Origin: an uncultured Eubacteriales bacterium
Lineage (GTDB): Bacteria > Bacillota > Clostridia > Oscillospirales > CAG-272
Length of the DNA stretch: 64,000 nt
Direction of reading: 5' to 3'
Assembly (NCBI GenBank): GCA_934446365.1
Contig: CAKSDZ010000003.1
Span: 196,948 to 260,947, forward strand
The translations under genes were made by a program, and so were the position numbers. The notes below the pieces were generated by a model that saw only the letters and a program-made list of their open reading frames with translations, was not told the DNA's origin and made no database searches. How positions within the stretch are numbered: position 1 is the stretch's first letter; each line of letters starts with the position of its first letter. Below are positions 7,167 through 15,722 of the stretch, in pieces.

Positions 7167-8482
7167 GAACTTTTTGCCGATTTTGCAAATTTTCTGAAAT
7201 AGCGGACGGTGGTGACGGCGGAAAAGACAAGTGTGAGAGCTTCCGCCGTGCCGAACGAGAGCCAAATTCCGTCGGTTCCGGCGGTGTGTGAGAGAATAAG
7301 GATTGCGGGAAGGATGAAAATCACGCCTCGCATCATGGAGATGAGAAAGCTCTCTTTGGTTTTGGTGCAGGCTGCGCAGAAGGCGGCTGCGATGATGTTG
7401 AGGCCGGCGGCAAAAAATCCCGTGAAATAGAGCACAAGCCCCCGGCAAGCAAGCGCGGTCATTTCGGCGTCGTTTTCCTTGTTGAAAAGCGCGACCGTCG
7501 GCTCACGGAAAAAGTATGCAGCGGCAAATAAAATGCCGGCGACGGCAAGGGAAAGCACACAGGCAAGCCGCAGGATTTTCGACAGCTCCGGTTTGTTTTT
7601 TTCAGCGGCGGAAACGCTGACAAGCGGCTGGATTCCCTGTGAAATCCCCGTGAAAATCGAGACGGCGACAAGCGCGACGTTGGCGATGATTCCATATGCT
7701 GCAACGCCGGTATTGCCTGCAAGCGAGAATACGGAACGGTTGAAAAAGACCATGACGATGCCGGAAGAAAGCTCCGTGACGAAAGAGAATATCCCCATGG
7801 AAAGGCAGGATGCGATGGCGCGCGGAGAAATCCGGCATTTCATAAGCCGGAAGGTGTTCGATTTTTTGAGAAAATGCAGGGAAAGAATCAGCATACTGAT
7901 GATCGGCGCCGAGGCGGTGGCGGCCGCTGCGCCGAACATGCCGAGCCCCAGCGGGAATATGAAGAGGTAGTCGAGAAGGATATTGGCAAAGCTGCCGATG
8001 AGCATCGCCGCCATGGAAAGACGCGGATTTCCGTCGTTGCGGACGAAGGCGGTGAGAATGTTGTTCATGATGAAAAGTAAGGAAGTACACATCAGGGTTT
8101 TCAGATATTCGTCGGTATAGGCAAGGGTTTCCGTGTCCGCGCCGAGCAGAAGGCAGATTTCCTCCGAAAAGACAAATCCGAGCAGTGTGATGAGAACGCC
8201 TGCCGCCATGCCGAACGCACAAATATTGGTAAAGATATTTTCGGCGTTCTTATCCTTGGCGGCACGAAGCGCGGTAAAGCGGCTGGCGGCGCCGATGCCG
8301 GCCATCAGTCCCGTTCCGCTGATAAGGCTGAAAATGGGAATGGCGATATTCAGCGCGGCAAGCCCCAGCCCGCCGACGCCGGCGGAGACGAAATAGGTGT
8401 CCGCGAGAATATAGCAGGAAAGGCCGACCATGCCGAGCACACTGGAGGTCACATATTTTGCAAATTTTTGGGATGTATTCAT
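7163..8482 (-). CDS. MATE family multidrug efflux protein (MepA-like)
   Basis: A 439-residue membrane protein with about 12 hydrophobic segments and the two-lobed MATE pattern, including SCYILADTYFVSAGVG near the N-terminus and NIAIPIFSLISGTGLMAGIG after it. MATE proteins export cationic compounds using Na+ or H+ gradients. The start at 8482 follows a CGGAG site. A probable guanidine-IV riboswitch precedes the gene, so guanidinium or related cations are the likely physiological substrates; that link comes from known mepA-type riboswitch genes. Confidence 0.92.
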   Translation of the reverse strand: MNTSQKFAKYVTSSVLGMVGLSCYILADTYFVSAGVGGLGLAALNIAIPIFSLISGTGLMAGIGAASRFTALRAAKDKNAENIFTNICAFGMAAGVLITLLGFVFSEEICLLLGADTETLAYTDEYLKTLMCTSLLFIMNNILTAFVRNDGNPRLSMAAMLIGSFANILLDYLFIFPLGLGMFGAAAATASAPIISMLILSLHFLKKSNTFRLMKCRISPRAIASCLSMGIFSFVTELSSGIVMVFFNRSVFSLAGNTGVAAYGIIANVALVAVSIFTGISQGIQPLVSVSAAEKNKPELSKILRLACVLSLAVAGILFAAAYFFREPTVALFNKENDAEMTALACRGLVLYFTGFFAAGLNIIAAAFCAACTKTKESFLISMMRGVIFILPAILILSHTAGTDGIWLSFGTAEALTLVFSAVTTVRYFRKFAKSAKSS

Positions 8483-8489
8483 ATTTTTC

Positions 8490-8588
8490 TCCGAAAAAAT
8501 GTCCGCCCGGTTCCTTCTATGACCTAACGGAACACGGCGGACACTCTCTTTCCTTTACCCGGTGGCAAAGGAAGCGTGATATCGATTT
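8490..8588 (-). promoter_or_regulatory. probable guanidine-IV (mepA) riboswitch with terminator
   Basis: The leader starts near 8588. Its first stem, CCTTT/AAAGG (8552-8571), encloses GCCACCGGGT; a GAGAGTGTCCGCCG segment follows, and then a terminator, TGTCCGCC/GGGCGGACA (8493-8543) with a TTTTTT run. A short aptamer overlapping an intrinsic terminator, upstream of a MATE gene in Clostridia, is the known setting of the mepA motif (guanidine-IV class). I assign it on layout and the CACCGGGT loop; the consensus is from memory. Confidence 0.62.
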
Positions 8589-8594
8589 TTTCAC

Positions 8595-8623
8595 AGTATA
8601 GCAGAAAAGGTGCGGTATGTCAA
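8595..8623 (-). promoter_or_regulatory. promoter of the MATE gene leader
   Basis: Minus strand TTGACA (8618-8623), 17 bp, TATACT (8595-8600). Confidence 0.85.
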
Positions 8624-8630
8624 GCTCTGT

Positions 8631-9710
8631 TTATAAAAGCGGGAATTTCCGGTCGACGCCGGAGCCGTATCGGGTGGCGAAGATCATTTTCCGTGACGGA
8701 CTGAACGTGAAGATATCCATTGCGGTTTCCTTGTCGGAATACGGCTCGCGTTCGTAAAGAATGCCCGCATCGTCGGGATAGACGCCGGAGATTTTCCGCC
8801 CGGCGGACATGGTCGTAATGCTGAGAAAGCCCGCCTTGTCATAGGTTACGGCGTCGTAGTGACAGTGTCCGGCGATTCTCGCGGGCACATGGTGGGGCAC
8901 ACCTGAAAAATCGGCACGGATATCATAGGGAAAATCGGGGTTGTCCGAGGAAATATGAATCGCCTCTCCGCGAACAAAGGCTTTCGTGATGCGGTCGAGC
9001 GCATCCCCGCCGATACGGACGCTTTCGTTATGGCGGATACCGTCGAACGGAACATGTTCCAGAAAAATCACATGCTCAGGCGCGTTATGAAGCGCAGTGT
9101 CCGCAAGCCATGAAAGCTGTGCGCCGCCGTAGGCATTGTCCCATTGGGCATTGTACTTCATCGTTCCGTCCTCTTGCATGATGAGGGGAACATCGCTGCT
9201 GTTGAGCAGAATAAAGCGGGTGTCCGAGGCATCTAAGTAGCCGTAGAGAAGATTGTTTCCGGCGGGATGATAATTCGGATAGTCCTCGGCGTGGGAAGAA
9301 AGGATTTCATACTGCACGCTGTCGGGAACGACCGTTTCGGGACGGCAGACATGCGTGCCGTTCACGGCGCCGTGGATAGAGTTGTCGTCATGGTTTCCCT
9401 TTACACAAAACCATGGGATCTCACAAGGCGAGAGCTGCGCCGCAAGATCATGCATCATGGCGATGTGCTCGTCTTTCAACGGGGGATAATTTCCCACATT
9501 GTCGCCGCCGAGGCAGAAAAATTCGATTGCCTGCGCACGGGCGATTTCGTTTACCGCACCGACAAGATTGGTGACGGCGACCTCCATTTCCTCATTGGGT
9601 TTATAATGCAGATCGGAAGCGAACGCGAACCGCACGTCGCCGGGCACCGCGACCGGCAGCCTTTTTATGACGCGCTCCGCTTCCGCTTTTGCATAATCGG
9701 TCATTTTCAT
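8631..9710 (-). CDS. calcineurin-like metallophosphoesterase
   Basis: A 359-residue hydrolase with the five metal-binding blocks of the family in order: ASDLHYK, GGDNVGN, VKGNHDDN, EHVPFD and AGHCHYD. It probably hydrolyses phosphoesters with two metal ions; the substrate is unknown. The start at 9710 follows a GGAGG site at about 12 bases; the open frame extends 25 codons further but overlaps the upstream gene. No signal peptide, so cytoplasmic. It lies 20 bp after the acetyltransferase gene and probably shares its transcript. Confidence 0.85.
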   Translation of the reverse strand: MKMTDYAKAEAERVIKRLPVAVPGDVRFAFASDLHYKPNEEMEVAVTNLVGAVNEIARAQAIEFFCLGGDNVGNYPPLKDEHIAMMHDLAAQLSPCEIPWFCVKGNHDDNSIHGAVNGTHVCRPETVVPDSVQYEILSSHAEDYPNYHPAGNNLLYGYLDASDTRFILLNSSDVPLIMQEDGTMKYNAQWDNAYGGAQLSWLADTALHNAPEHVIFLEHVPFDGIRHNESVRIGGDALDRITKAFVRGEAIHISSDNPDFPYDIRADFSGVPHHVPARIAGHCHYDAVTYDKAGFLSITTMSAGRKISGVYPDDAGILYEREPYSDKETAMDIFTFSPSRKMIFATRYGSGVDRKFPLL

Positions 9711-9730
9711 GTTCGGCAAAGTCCTCCGTT

Positions 9731-10210
9731 TTATGTCGGTGAAAGAATTTTTTCGAGTCCGATCTTTTGCGGCGTAAGACCGCATTTCTCATAAAATTTC
9801 ATGGCGTCCTTGTTGCACGCCCACACGTTCAGCGTGACGTTGTAGCAGCCGTTCTCCCTTGCAAAGGCGAGAACATGCTCATAGAGACGCTTGCCGATGT
9901 GCTGTCCGCGTGCCGTTTCATCCACGCACAGGTCGTCGATATACAGCGTTTTGATGTCGGTCAGAATGTTGTCGCTTATGTGCCGGATCATGACGCAGAA
10001 CGCATATCCGAGTACAAAGCCGGTGTCGTCCACCGCCGTGAAAACGGGCTTTGTGTCGTCGGCGAGGATGACGCAAAGCTCCTCGTCCGTGTATTTTTTC
10101 GCGTCCGCCCGAAACAGATCCGGCCGTCCGCGATGATGGACGTCGAGAACCTGACGCAGCAGGCGGTCGATTCCCTCGATATCCGCCGCGGTCGCTCTTC
10201 TGATAATCAT
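9731..10210 (-). CDS. GNAT family N-acetyltransferase
   Basis: A 159-residue acetyltransferase. The acetyl-CoA site is visible as CVDETARGQHIGKRLYEHVL (motif A, Q/RxxGxG/A) with DDLCVDE before it, and the C-terminal NKDAMKFYEKCGLTP is the usual GNAT motif B. The substrate is unknown; an amino or peptide N-terminus is possible. It is first in a two-gene operon with the metallophosphoesterase and has its own promoter. Confidence 0.9.
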   Translation of the reverse strand: MIIRRATAADIEGIDRLLRQVLDVHHRGRPDLFRADAKKYTDEELCVILADDTKPVFTAVDDTGFVLGYAFCVMIRHISDNILTDIKTLYIDDLCVDETARGQHIGKRLYEHVLAFARENGCYNVTLNVWACNKDAMKFYEKCGLTPQKIGLEKILSPT

Positions 10211-10243
10211 ATGGCAAAATCCTTCTCTCGAATGTTTTTCATC

Positions 10244-10272
10244 ATTCTATCACAACCCGCTGCCGATTGCAA
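10244..10272 (-). promoter_or_regulatory. promoter of GNAT/phosphoesterase operon
   Basis: Minus strand TTGCAA (10267-10272), 17 bp, TAGAAT (10244-10249). Confidence 0.75.
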
Positions 10273-10306
10273 GAAGTGCGCGGAAAAATGTGCGCGTACC
10301 GATATT

Positions 10307-10849
10307 TCATCGGATCAGCACACAACTGATGAAGGTCGTCGTGTTTTTGCCATTGTAATAGGGAATGCCGCATTTTTCACAGACATCGGAGACAAGCAGC
10401 CCCGCGGCTTCCATCGAGGGCGCGGCGCGTTCGGGAAAACGGCACGGCGCGTCGGGATAGGTGCAGTCCCTGCAAACGGTGCAGCGTCCGGCTCCCATGG
10501 GAAGAATATCGTGTCCGTCGCCGCACAGAGCCGCTGTGAGCGCTTCAAACCGCTTTTTGTGGAGGGCGGCGGCGCGCTCTATGGCTTCAAAATCGAACTC
10601 GTCCTCCATTTCCCCAATCGTTTCGACAAGGATTCCGTCCGTGTAGGCGGATACTTTTTCCCGCATCTCGTCAAGCGTGCCGCAGCCGGGCGGACAGCTC
10701 CATGTTTTATTATAGCTGCGGCAGCGGTCGGCGCGGCACATGGCGCGCACCTCCTCGCGGAAAACGAGCGCGTCCCGCACGAGCGGCGCAGTTTTTTCAA
10801 AACCGACGGCGTCGGCGGTTTTCAGGGCGTCGGCAATCATTTGGTTCAT
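10307..10849 (-). CDS. DUF2284 metal-binding protein
   Basis: A 180-residue Cys-rich protein. N-terminal Cys residues lie in MCRADRCRSYNKTWSCPPGC and a second cluster reads CTVCRDCTYPDAPCRFPERA, then SDVCEKCGIPYYNG. This arrangement is typical of DUF2284, which is presumed to bind metal or an Fe-S cluster; no reaction is known. It follows the epimerase gene after an intrinsic terminator, so it is probably expressed by read-through or a weak promoter I cannot place. Ribosome-binding site: ATGGAG, about 8 bases from the ATG. Confidence 0.88.
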   Translation of the reverse strand: MNQMIADALKTADAVGFEKTAPLVRDALVFREEVRAMCRADRCRSYNKTWSCPPGCGTLDEMREKVSAYTDGILVETIGEMEDEFDFEAIERAAALHKKRFEALTAALCGDGHDILPMGAGRCTVCRDCTYPDAPCRFPERAAPSMEAAGLLVSDVCEKCGIPYYNGKNTTTFISCVLIR

Positions 10850-10882
10850 AAAAATATCTCCATAAAAAATTTGATTTCAAAT

Positions 10883-10909
10883 AAAAGCAGCCGCAAAGCG
10901 GCTGTTTTT
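10883..10909 (-). terminator. terminator after aldose epimerase gene
   Basis: CAGCCGC / GCGGCTG around a 3-base loop (10888-10904); T-rich on the minus strand side as GCTTTTATTT. Confidence 0.75.
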
Positions 10910-10913
10910 CGTT

Positions 10914-11759
10914 TTATAAGACGGTGACCGAATATTCAAATCGAAATTCCTCGCCCGCTGCGAGACGGTTGATATACGGCTTTTCCTCGATTTTGCCGGA
11001 GACGTCGGGAGAATCGCAGATGCCATGCCATGGCTCGATGCAGACGAACGGCGCGCCGGGCTTTGCCCAAAGTCCGACGAACGGAACCTTGCCGAAATCC
11101 ATTTTCAAAAGCTCGCGTCCGCTTTTCGACACGATTTTTGCCGACGTGCTGGCGAGATTCGGGAAAAACAGCGCATCGCCGTCGAAGATATGCTCGGTGA
11201 TTTCGATGCTTTTGCGGCGCTTGGCGAGCATTTTTTCTCCGGACATGAGGCCGGATTCATTGAAGAGAAGCGTTGTAAACGTTTCATAATCCGAGAATTT
11301 GACGAAGTCTCCGATTTCGATATTGAAAGCGGGATGGGCGCCGAGGGAAAAATACATTTCGTCATTTCCCAAATTTTTTACCGTGTTGGAGACTGCCAGC
11401 GTTTTGTCTTTGAGCGCATATTCCACCGTCAGGGCGAAATCGAACGGATATACCCGGCGGGTTTCTTCGCTTGCTTCAAGACGGAACGACGCCTTTTCGT
11501 CGGATGCCATCAGAATCTCAAACTGGCTTTTGCGTGCAAATCCATGCTTGGGAAGATAGTATTTCTTGTCCCGATAGGTAAAGCTGTCCGAGCAGAGCCG
11601 TCCGACAATCGGAAAGAGAATCGGGGATTGTCCGCTCCATATGGACGGTTCGCCCTGCCAAAGATATTCACGTCCGGTTTTGTTGTCGGAAATGCCGGCA
11701 AGCTCCGCGCCGTATGGCTTGATTTTGATGGTGAGTTGTCCGTTTTTCAGTATAATCAT
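10914..11759 (-). CDS. aldose 1-epimerase family protein (LacX-like)
   Basis: A 281-residue protein of the galactose mutarotase-like fold. Visible features: GAELAGISDNKTGREYLWQG near the N-terminus, PILFPIVGRL, the catalytic-region HGFAR (about residue 72), LGAHPAFN (about residue 146) and CIEPWHGICDSPD near the C-terminus. Members interconvert sugar anomers or bind hexose-6-phosphates. It is monocistronic with its own promoter and terminator. Not a canonical galM (shorter; LacX-like branch). Confidence 0.9.
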   Translation of the reverse strand: MIILKNGQLTIKIKPYGAELAGISDNKTGREYLWQGEPSIWSGQSPILFPIVGRLCSDSFTYRDKKYYLPKHGFARKSQFEILMASDEKASFRLEASEETRRVYPFDFALTVEYALKDKTLAVSNTVKNLGNDEMYFSLGAHPAFNIEIGDFVKFSDYETFTTLLFNESGLMSGEKMLAKRRKSIEITEHIFDGDALFFPNLASTSAKIVSKSGRELLKMDFGKVPFVGLWAKPGAPFVCIEPWHGICDSPDVSGKIEEKPYINRLAAGEEFRFEYSVTVL

Positions 11760-11833
11760 AGGCTTCTCCCAAAGGTGATAAAGACCGACAGGATTTTGTG
11801 ACGACGTCGATTTTACCGCTATTCTTTATTTCT

Positions 11834-11862
11834 ATCATATCCTAATTTTTGAATTTTGTCAA
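11834..11862 (-). promoter_or_regulatory. promoter of aldose epimerase gene
   Basis: Minus strand TTGACA (11857-11862), 17 bp, TATGAT (11834-11839). Confidence 0.8.
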
Positions 11863-11911
11863 TCCTTGTTCATGACTATCAATAAAATTTAGTATAAAAA
11901 ATAAAATATTG

Positions 11912-11939
11912 TTGAAATTATCAAAAAATATGATACAAT
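11912..11939 (+). promoter_or_regulatory. promoter of NUDIX gene at 11977
   Basis: TTGAAA (11912-11917), 16-bp spacer, TACAAT (11934-11939), divergent from the epimerase promoter. Confidence 0.55.
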
Positions 11940-11976
11940 AATAAAAAAGTAATAAATCAATATTTGTGGAGACACA

Positions 11977-12393
11977 ATGATGCAAGGATACAATGCGATA
12001 GTAGTATTTTGTGAAAATGCTGATAAGATGTTGATGTGTAAAAGAAGAAAAAATCCATATAAGGGATTATCAAATTTTGTCGGTGGAAAAATTGAAAAAA
12101 ATGAAAACGGGTTGGATGCGGCGTATAGAGAGCTTGAAGAAGAAACCGCAATATCAAGAAATGATATTATTCTTTCTCACTTAATGGATTTCATCTACCA
12201 TTTTGGAAATTGTTATCTTGAAGTTTATGTTGGGAAGCTCAATAAAGCAATCAATGTCAGTGGAGATGAAAACGAATTGTATTGGTCTACATTAGATAAT
12301 GACTTTTTCGATGTAACACAATATGCGGGAGAAGGAAATATTGGGCACATTATGATGCATGTAAAAATGTATCAAGAGGAATTATTGAAATGA
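11977..12393 (+). CDS. NUDIX hydrolase, AT-rich and probably acquired
   Basis: A 138-residue NUDIX protein. The NUDIX box runs from GGKIEKNENG to AYRELEEETAI (about residues 37-59), with REL-EEE metal ligands intact. Related proteins cleave oxidised nucleoside triphosphates such as 8-oxo-dGTP. The gene is clearly AT-richer than its neighbours and uses A/T-ending codons (ATA, AAA, GAA), unlike the GC-ending style around it, which suggests recent transfer. It has its own AT-rich promoter region. Confidence 0.88.
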   Translation: MMQGYNAIVVFCENADKMLMCKRRKNPYKGLSNFVGGKIEKNENGLDAAYRELEEETAISRNDIILSHLMDFIYHFGNCYLEVYVGKLNKAINVSGDENELYWSTLDNDFFDVTQYAGEGNIGHIMMHVKMYQEELLK

Positions 12394-12428
12394 TTTTGCA
12401 GAATTGGATGGGAGGGAGATGGTAAGAC

Positions 12429-12941
12429 TTGAAAAAATCAATGCTTATTGCTTTGATTTTTGTGATTAGTGTATGGTTGCTGCTCTCGGTATTCTATATT
12501 TCCTGCCGGAAGCAGACGCTTGACCTTACGATGACGGGCTACCGCGCGGCGTCGGAGGAGGGAACGGTCGAGGTTCGCGTGGACGGCGTGCTTTCTTACC
12601 GTTTTTTCAGGCCGTATCGCTTTCGCGGACGCATTTCCGTCGAAGGCTACGAGCTTACGTTTGATGAAGCATATACCAACGATATTTTGCTGCAAAACGG
12701 CTGCGGCTTCCTCGATTATATGCGCATTGACGAAGAGGGCGTGCGGGATGAATTTCTTGGACACATCCGTATGGACGGGTCCGGCTCACTTTTGATTCTT
12801 CTTTACGGAGAAAGTCATGCGGGAGGAAACGCCTATATCTGCGCGCCCGCCGGTACGGAGGCGGAGGCTGCGCTCCTTGCGGAAAAGCTCAGTCAGGGAA
12901 CGTGGATGGAGGGAATTAACTGGAACAAATCCGGCGATTGA
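12429..12941 (+). CDS. membrane-anchored hypothetical protein
   Basis: A 170-residue protein not recognised. It starts with a charged MKKSM-type head and one hydrophobic helix (about residues 5-25) ending FYISC, which is a poor lipobox, so it is probably an N-terminal anchor. The rest is predicted extracellular beta-rich with many Gly, Glu and Arg. The start is a TTG at 12429 after GGAGGGAG; an ATG four codons in is the alternative. It follows the NUDIX gene closely but returns to the GC-richer base composition of the region. Confidence 0.65.
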   Translation: MKKSMLIALIFVISVWLLLSVFYISCRKQTLDLTMTGYRAASEEGTVEVRVDGVLSYRFFRPYRFRGRISVEGYELTFDEAYTNDILLQNGCGFLDYMRIDEEGVRDEFLGHIRMDGSGSLLILLYGESHAGGNAYICAPAGTEAEAALLAEKLSQGTWMEGINWNKSGD

Positions 12942-12974
12942 CGCCATGGAAATGCGGGAATCCTAAAAAGAGGC

Positions 12975-13003
12975 TTGACAAAATAAAATTTCAGGTGTAA
13001 ACT
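12975..13003 (+). promoter_or_regulatory. promoter of thrS T-box leader
   Basis: TTGACA (12975-12980), 17 bp, TAAACT (12998-13003). Confidence 0.85.
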
Positions 13004-13009
13004 GATTCT

Positions 13010-13256
13010 TGTAGGAAAAGCACAACATGGACATGTTCCCACCGAAATCCCGTGCAGAGAGACGCGCCGCGGCTGAAAGCGCGTTCGGGAGGCTGTGAGG
13101 AGTACCGCCATGCGGCTGCGCGCAGGAAATGGCGCGCCGGCCCCCGCCCGTTACCGCGGAAATCCGCACATGCTGCGGATGCAGAGTGAAACGTTGAGTG
13201 GAACCGTGTCTTTGGCACCTCAAACCGGAAATTTCCGGTTTGAGGTTTTTTTATTT
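13010..13256 (+). promoter_or_regulatory. T-box leader of thrS
   Basis: A leader of about 250 nt holding the T-box sequence GAGTGGAACCGTG (13196-13208) and a terminator, CTCAAACCGGAAA / TTTCCGGTTTGAG plus TTTTTTTATTTTTT (about 13219-13257). The stem I region is GC-rich (GCAGAGAGACGCGCCGCGGC). The probable specifier is ACC (Thr) in GGAGTACCGCC near 13100-13110; exact placement needs folding. Uncharged tRNA-Thr would permit read-through into thrS. Confidence 0.85.
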
Positions 13257-13298
13257 TTTGTATGGGTGCCGCCTTTTGGCGGAGAAAGGAATTGCATT

Positions 13299-15065
13299 AT
13301 GAAAATCATCGATCATGACGGCAAAATCGTCGAATCCACCTTTGAGGAGGAGCTTGGCAGAAATTCGCTGCGCCACACGGCGTCGCATATTCTCGCGCAG
13401 GCGGTCAAGCGCCTGTATCCCGAAACGAAGCTCGCCATCGGTCCCTCGATCAAGGACGGTTTTTATTATGATTTCGACAGGGAAACGCCGTTCTCGGAGG
13501 ACGACCTTGCCGCGATTGAAGCGGAGATGAAAAAAATCATCAAGGAGAATCTGAAATTGGAACGGTACACGCTTCCGCGCGGAGAGGCGATCGCTTTCAT
13601 GGAGGAGAAGGGCGAGCCGTATAAGGTCGAGCTGATCCGCGACCTGCCGGAGGACGCGGAGCTGAGCTTCTTCCGTCAGGGAGAGTTCACCGACCTTTGC
13701 GCCGGTCCTCACGTCACGTATACCTCCGCGGTCAAGGCGGTGAAGCTCACCTCCGTCGCCGGCGCGTACTGGCGCGGCAATGAGAAAAATAAGATGCTGG
13801 TGCGCATTTACGGTACGGCGTTTTCCAAAAAAGAGGACCTCGAACAGTATCTCGAACGCATCGAGGAGGCGAAAAAGCGCGATCACCGCAAGCTTGGCCG
13901 CGAGCTTGGGCTTTTCACCATCATGGACGAGGGTCCCGGCTTCCCGTTTTTCCTGCCGAAGGGCATGATTCTCAAAAATACGCTCATCGATTACTGGCGT
14001 GAAATCCATACCCGCGAGGGATATATGGAAATCAGCACGCCGATGATGCTGAGCAAAACGCTTTGGGAGACTTCCGGCCACTGGGACCATTATAAGGACA
14101 ACATCTATACGACAACCATTGACGAGGAGACCTTTTGCATTAAGCCCATGAACTGTCCGGGCGGCATGCTCGTCTATAAGATGGAGCCGCGTTCCTACCG
14201 CGAGCTTCCGATGAAAGTGGGCGAGCTTGGTCTTGTTCACAGACATGAGAAATCCGGCGCTTTGCACGGTCTTATGCGTGTGCGCTGCTTCACGCAGGAC
14301 GATGCGCACATCTTCATGACGGAGGAGCAGATTCCGGAGCAAATCAAGGGCGTGGTACGCCTTATCGACGAGGTTTACGGGCTTTTCGGCTTCAAATATC
14401 ACGTCGAGCTTTCGACGATGCCGGAGGATCATCTCGGCTCGCTCGAGGATTGGGAGATGGCAACAAACGGACTTCGCAGCGCATTGGACGAGATGAAGCT
14501 GCCGTATGTCATCAATGAAGGCGACGGCGCGTTCTACGGGCCGAAAATCGACTTCCACCTCGAGGATTCGCTCGGCCGCACATGGCAGTGCGGCACCATT
14601 CAGCTCGACTTCCAGCTTCCGATGCGCTTTGAGGCGGAATATATGGCGGCGGACGGACAAAAGCGCCGTCCGATCATGATACACCGCGTCGTATTCGGGT
14701 CGATTGAGCGTTTCATCGGCATTTTGACCGAACACTACGCCGGCAAATTCCCGACATGGCTTTCTCCGGTGCAGGTGAAGGTCATCACGATCACCGACCG
14801 TGCGAACGAATACGCGGAAAAGGTCACCTCCGCCCTGAAAGAAAAGAAAATCCGTGCGGAGCTCGACGACCGCAGCGAGAGCGCAAACTATAAAATCCGC
14901 GCGGCGCAGCTGGAAAAAATCCCGTATATGCTTGTGCTCGGCGACAAGGAGATCGAAGCGGGAACCGTTTCCGTGCGCACGCGCGACGGAAAAGTGATGG
15001 GCAATATGAAGCTCGACGAGTTCGCCGACACGGTGGCGGAGGAAATCCGCGCGAGAAAGAGCTGA
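13299..15065 (+). CDS. thrS: threonyl-tRNA synthetase lacking the TGS domain
   Basis: A 588-residue class II synthetase. The editing (second additional) domain begins almost at once: LRHTASHILAQAVKRLYP at about residue 25, where standard ThrRS has it near residue 70, so the N-terminal TGS domain is absent. The catalytic core shows NCPGG (zinc Cys), a HRHEKSGALHGLMRVRCFTQ stretch (motif 2) and the C-terminal anticodon-binding domain (VKVITITDRANEYAE). The start at 13299 follows GGAGAAAGG; upstream codons in frame belong to the T-box leader. Confidence 0.96.
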   Translation: MKIIDHDGKIVESTFEEELGRNSLRHTASHILAQAVKRLYPETKLAIGPSIKDGFYYDFDRETPFSEDDLAAIEAEMKKIIKENLKLERYTLPRGEAIAFMEEKGEPYKVELIRDLPEDAELSFFRQGEFTDLCAGPHVTYTSAVKAVKLTSVAGAYWRGNEKNKMLVRIYGTAFSKKEDLEQYLERIEEAKKRDHRKLGRELGLFTIMDEGPGFPFFLPKGMILKNTLIDYWREIHTREGYMEISTPMMLSKTLWETSGHWDHYKDNIYTTTIDEETFCIKPMNCPGGMLVYKMEPRSYRELPMKVGELGLVHRHEKSGALHGLMRVRCFTQDDAHIFMTEEQIPEQIKGVVRLIDEVYGLFGFKYHVELSTMPEDHLGSLEDWEMATNGLRSALDEMKLPYVINEGDGAFYGPKIDFHLEDSLGRTWQCGTIQLDFQLPMRFEAEYMAADGQKRRPIMIHRVVFGSIERFIGILTEHYAGKFPTWLSPVQVKVITITDRANEYAEKVTSALKEKKIRAELDDRSESANYKIRAAQLEKIPYMLVLGDKEIEAGTVSVRTRDGKVMGNMKLDEFADTVAEEIRARKS

Positions 15066-15553
15066 TGGAATCCCCCGCGAGCTTTTACAATATGACGATG
15101 GTGTGCGACGGGGCGGGACGCGTCCTTGTGCTCGACAGAATCAAGAGCGACTGGCCGGGACTGACGTTCCCCGGCGGCCATGTCGAGCCGGGCGAGAGCT
15201 TCGCCGCCTCCGCCGCGCGCGAGGTCTTTGAGGAAACGGGGCTTGCCGTCCGGAATCTTATTCCGTGCGGCGCCGTCCATTGGGCGGAGAAAAACGGAAA
15301 CAGGCGGTATATCGAGTTCCTTTACCGGACGTATGATTTTACCGGAACGGTTTCGGGCGGCACGTCCGAGGGCAGAGTCTTTTGGATGAGCGCGGATGCG
15401 CTTCGCGCGTCGAGGAGGCTTTCCCCGAATTTTGACCTCTATCTGCCGCTGTTTTTGGACGGCGGCGTTTCCGAGCTGTTTTTTGAATGGGACGGAAAGT
15501 CGTGGAACGGAGTTCCGCAGTATTACCGCTATCAGACGGAGAAAAAACAATAG
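15065..15553 (+). CDS. NUDIX hydrolase (8-oxo-dGTP diphosphatase-like)
   Basis: A 162-residue NUDIX protein. The NUDIX box reads GGHVEPGESFAASAAREVFE followed by ETGL (about residues 38-61), with all metal-binding Glu residues. A FPGGH lead-in and WMSADAL near the end fit MutT-like pyrophosphatases. Its ATG overlaps the thrS stop (TGATG), so the two are translated together from the T-box-controlled transcript. The pairing with thrS may be only positional. Confidence 0.9.
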   Translation: MESPASFYNMTMVCDGAGRVLVLDRIKSDWPGLTFPGGHVEPGESFAASAAREVFEETGLAVRNLIPCGAVHWAEKNGNRRYIEFLYRTYDFTGTVSGGTSEGRVFWMSADALRASRRLSPNFDLYLPLFLDGGVSELFFEWDGKSWNGVPQYYRYQTEKKQ

Positions 15554-15722
15554 GACGGAAACTTCCTGCATGCCGGATATCCGGCAAAATCCCGACAGCA
15601 CAAAAGCCGCTTCGCCGAAAGATGGAAGGGCGGCATCGGAAAAAATGACGGAGCGCCCGGCATGCGCTCGCAGGATAGGTGCGGGAGCTTTTCGGCTGCC
15701 GTTACAGGAAAGGACTTGGCGT

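Noticed and set aside
13251..14735. 494-codon open frame opposite thrS
   Set aside because: Antisense shadow of thrS with no recognisable protein features.
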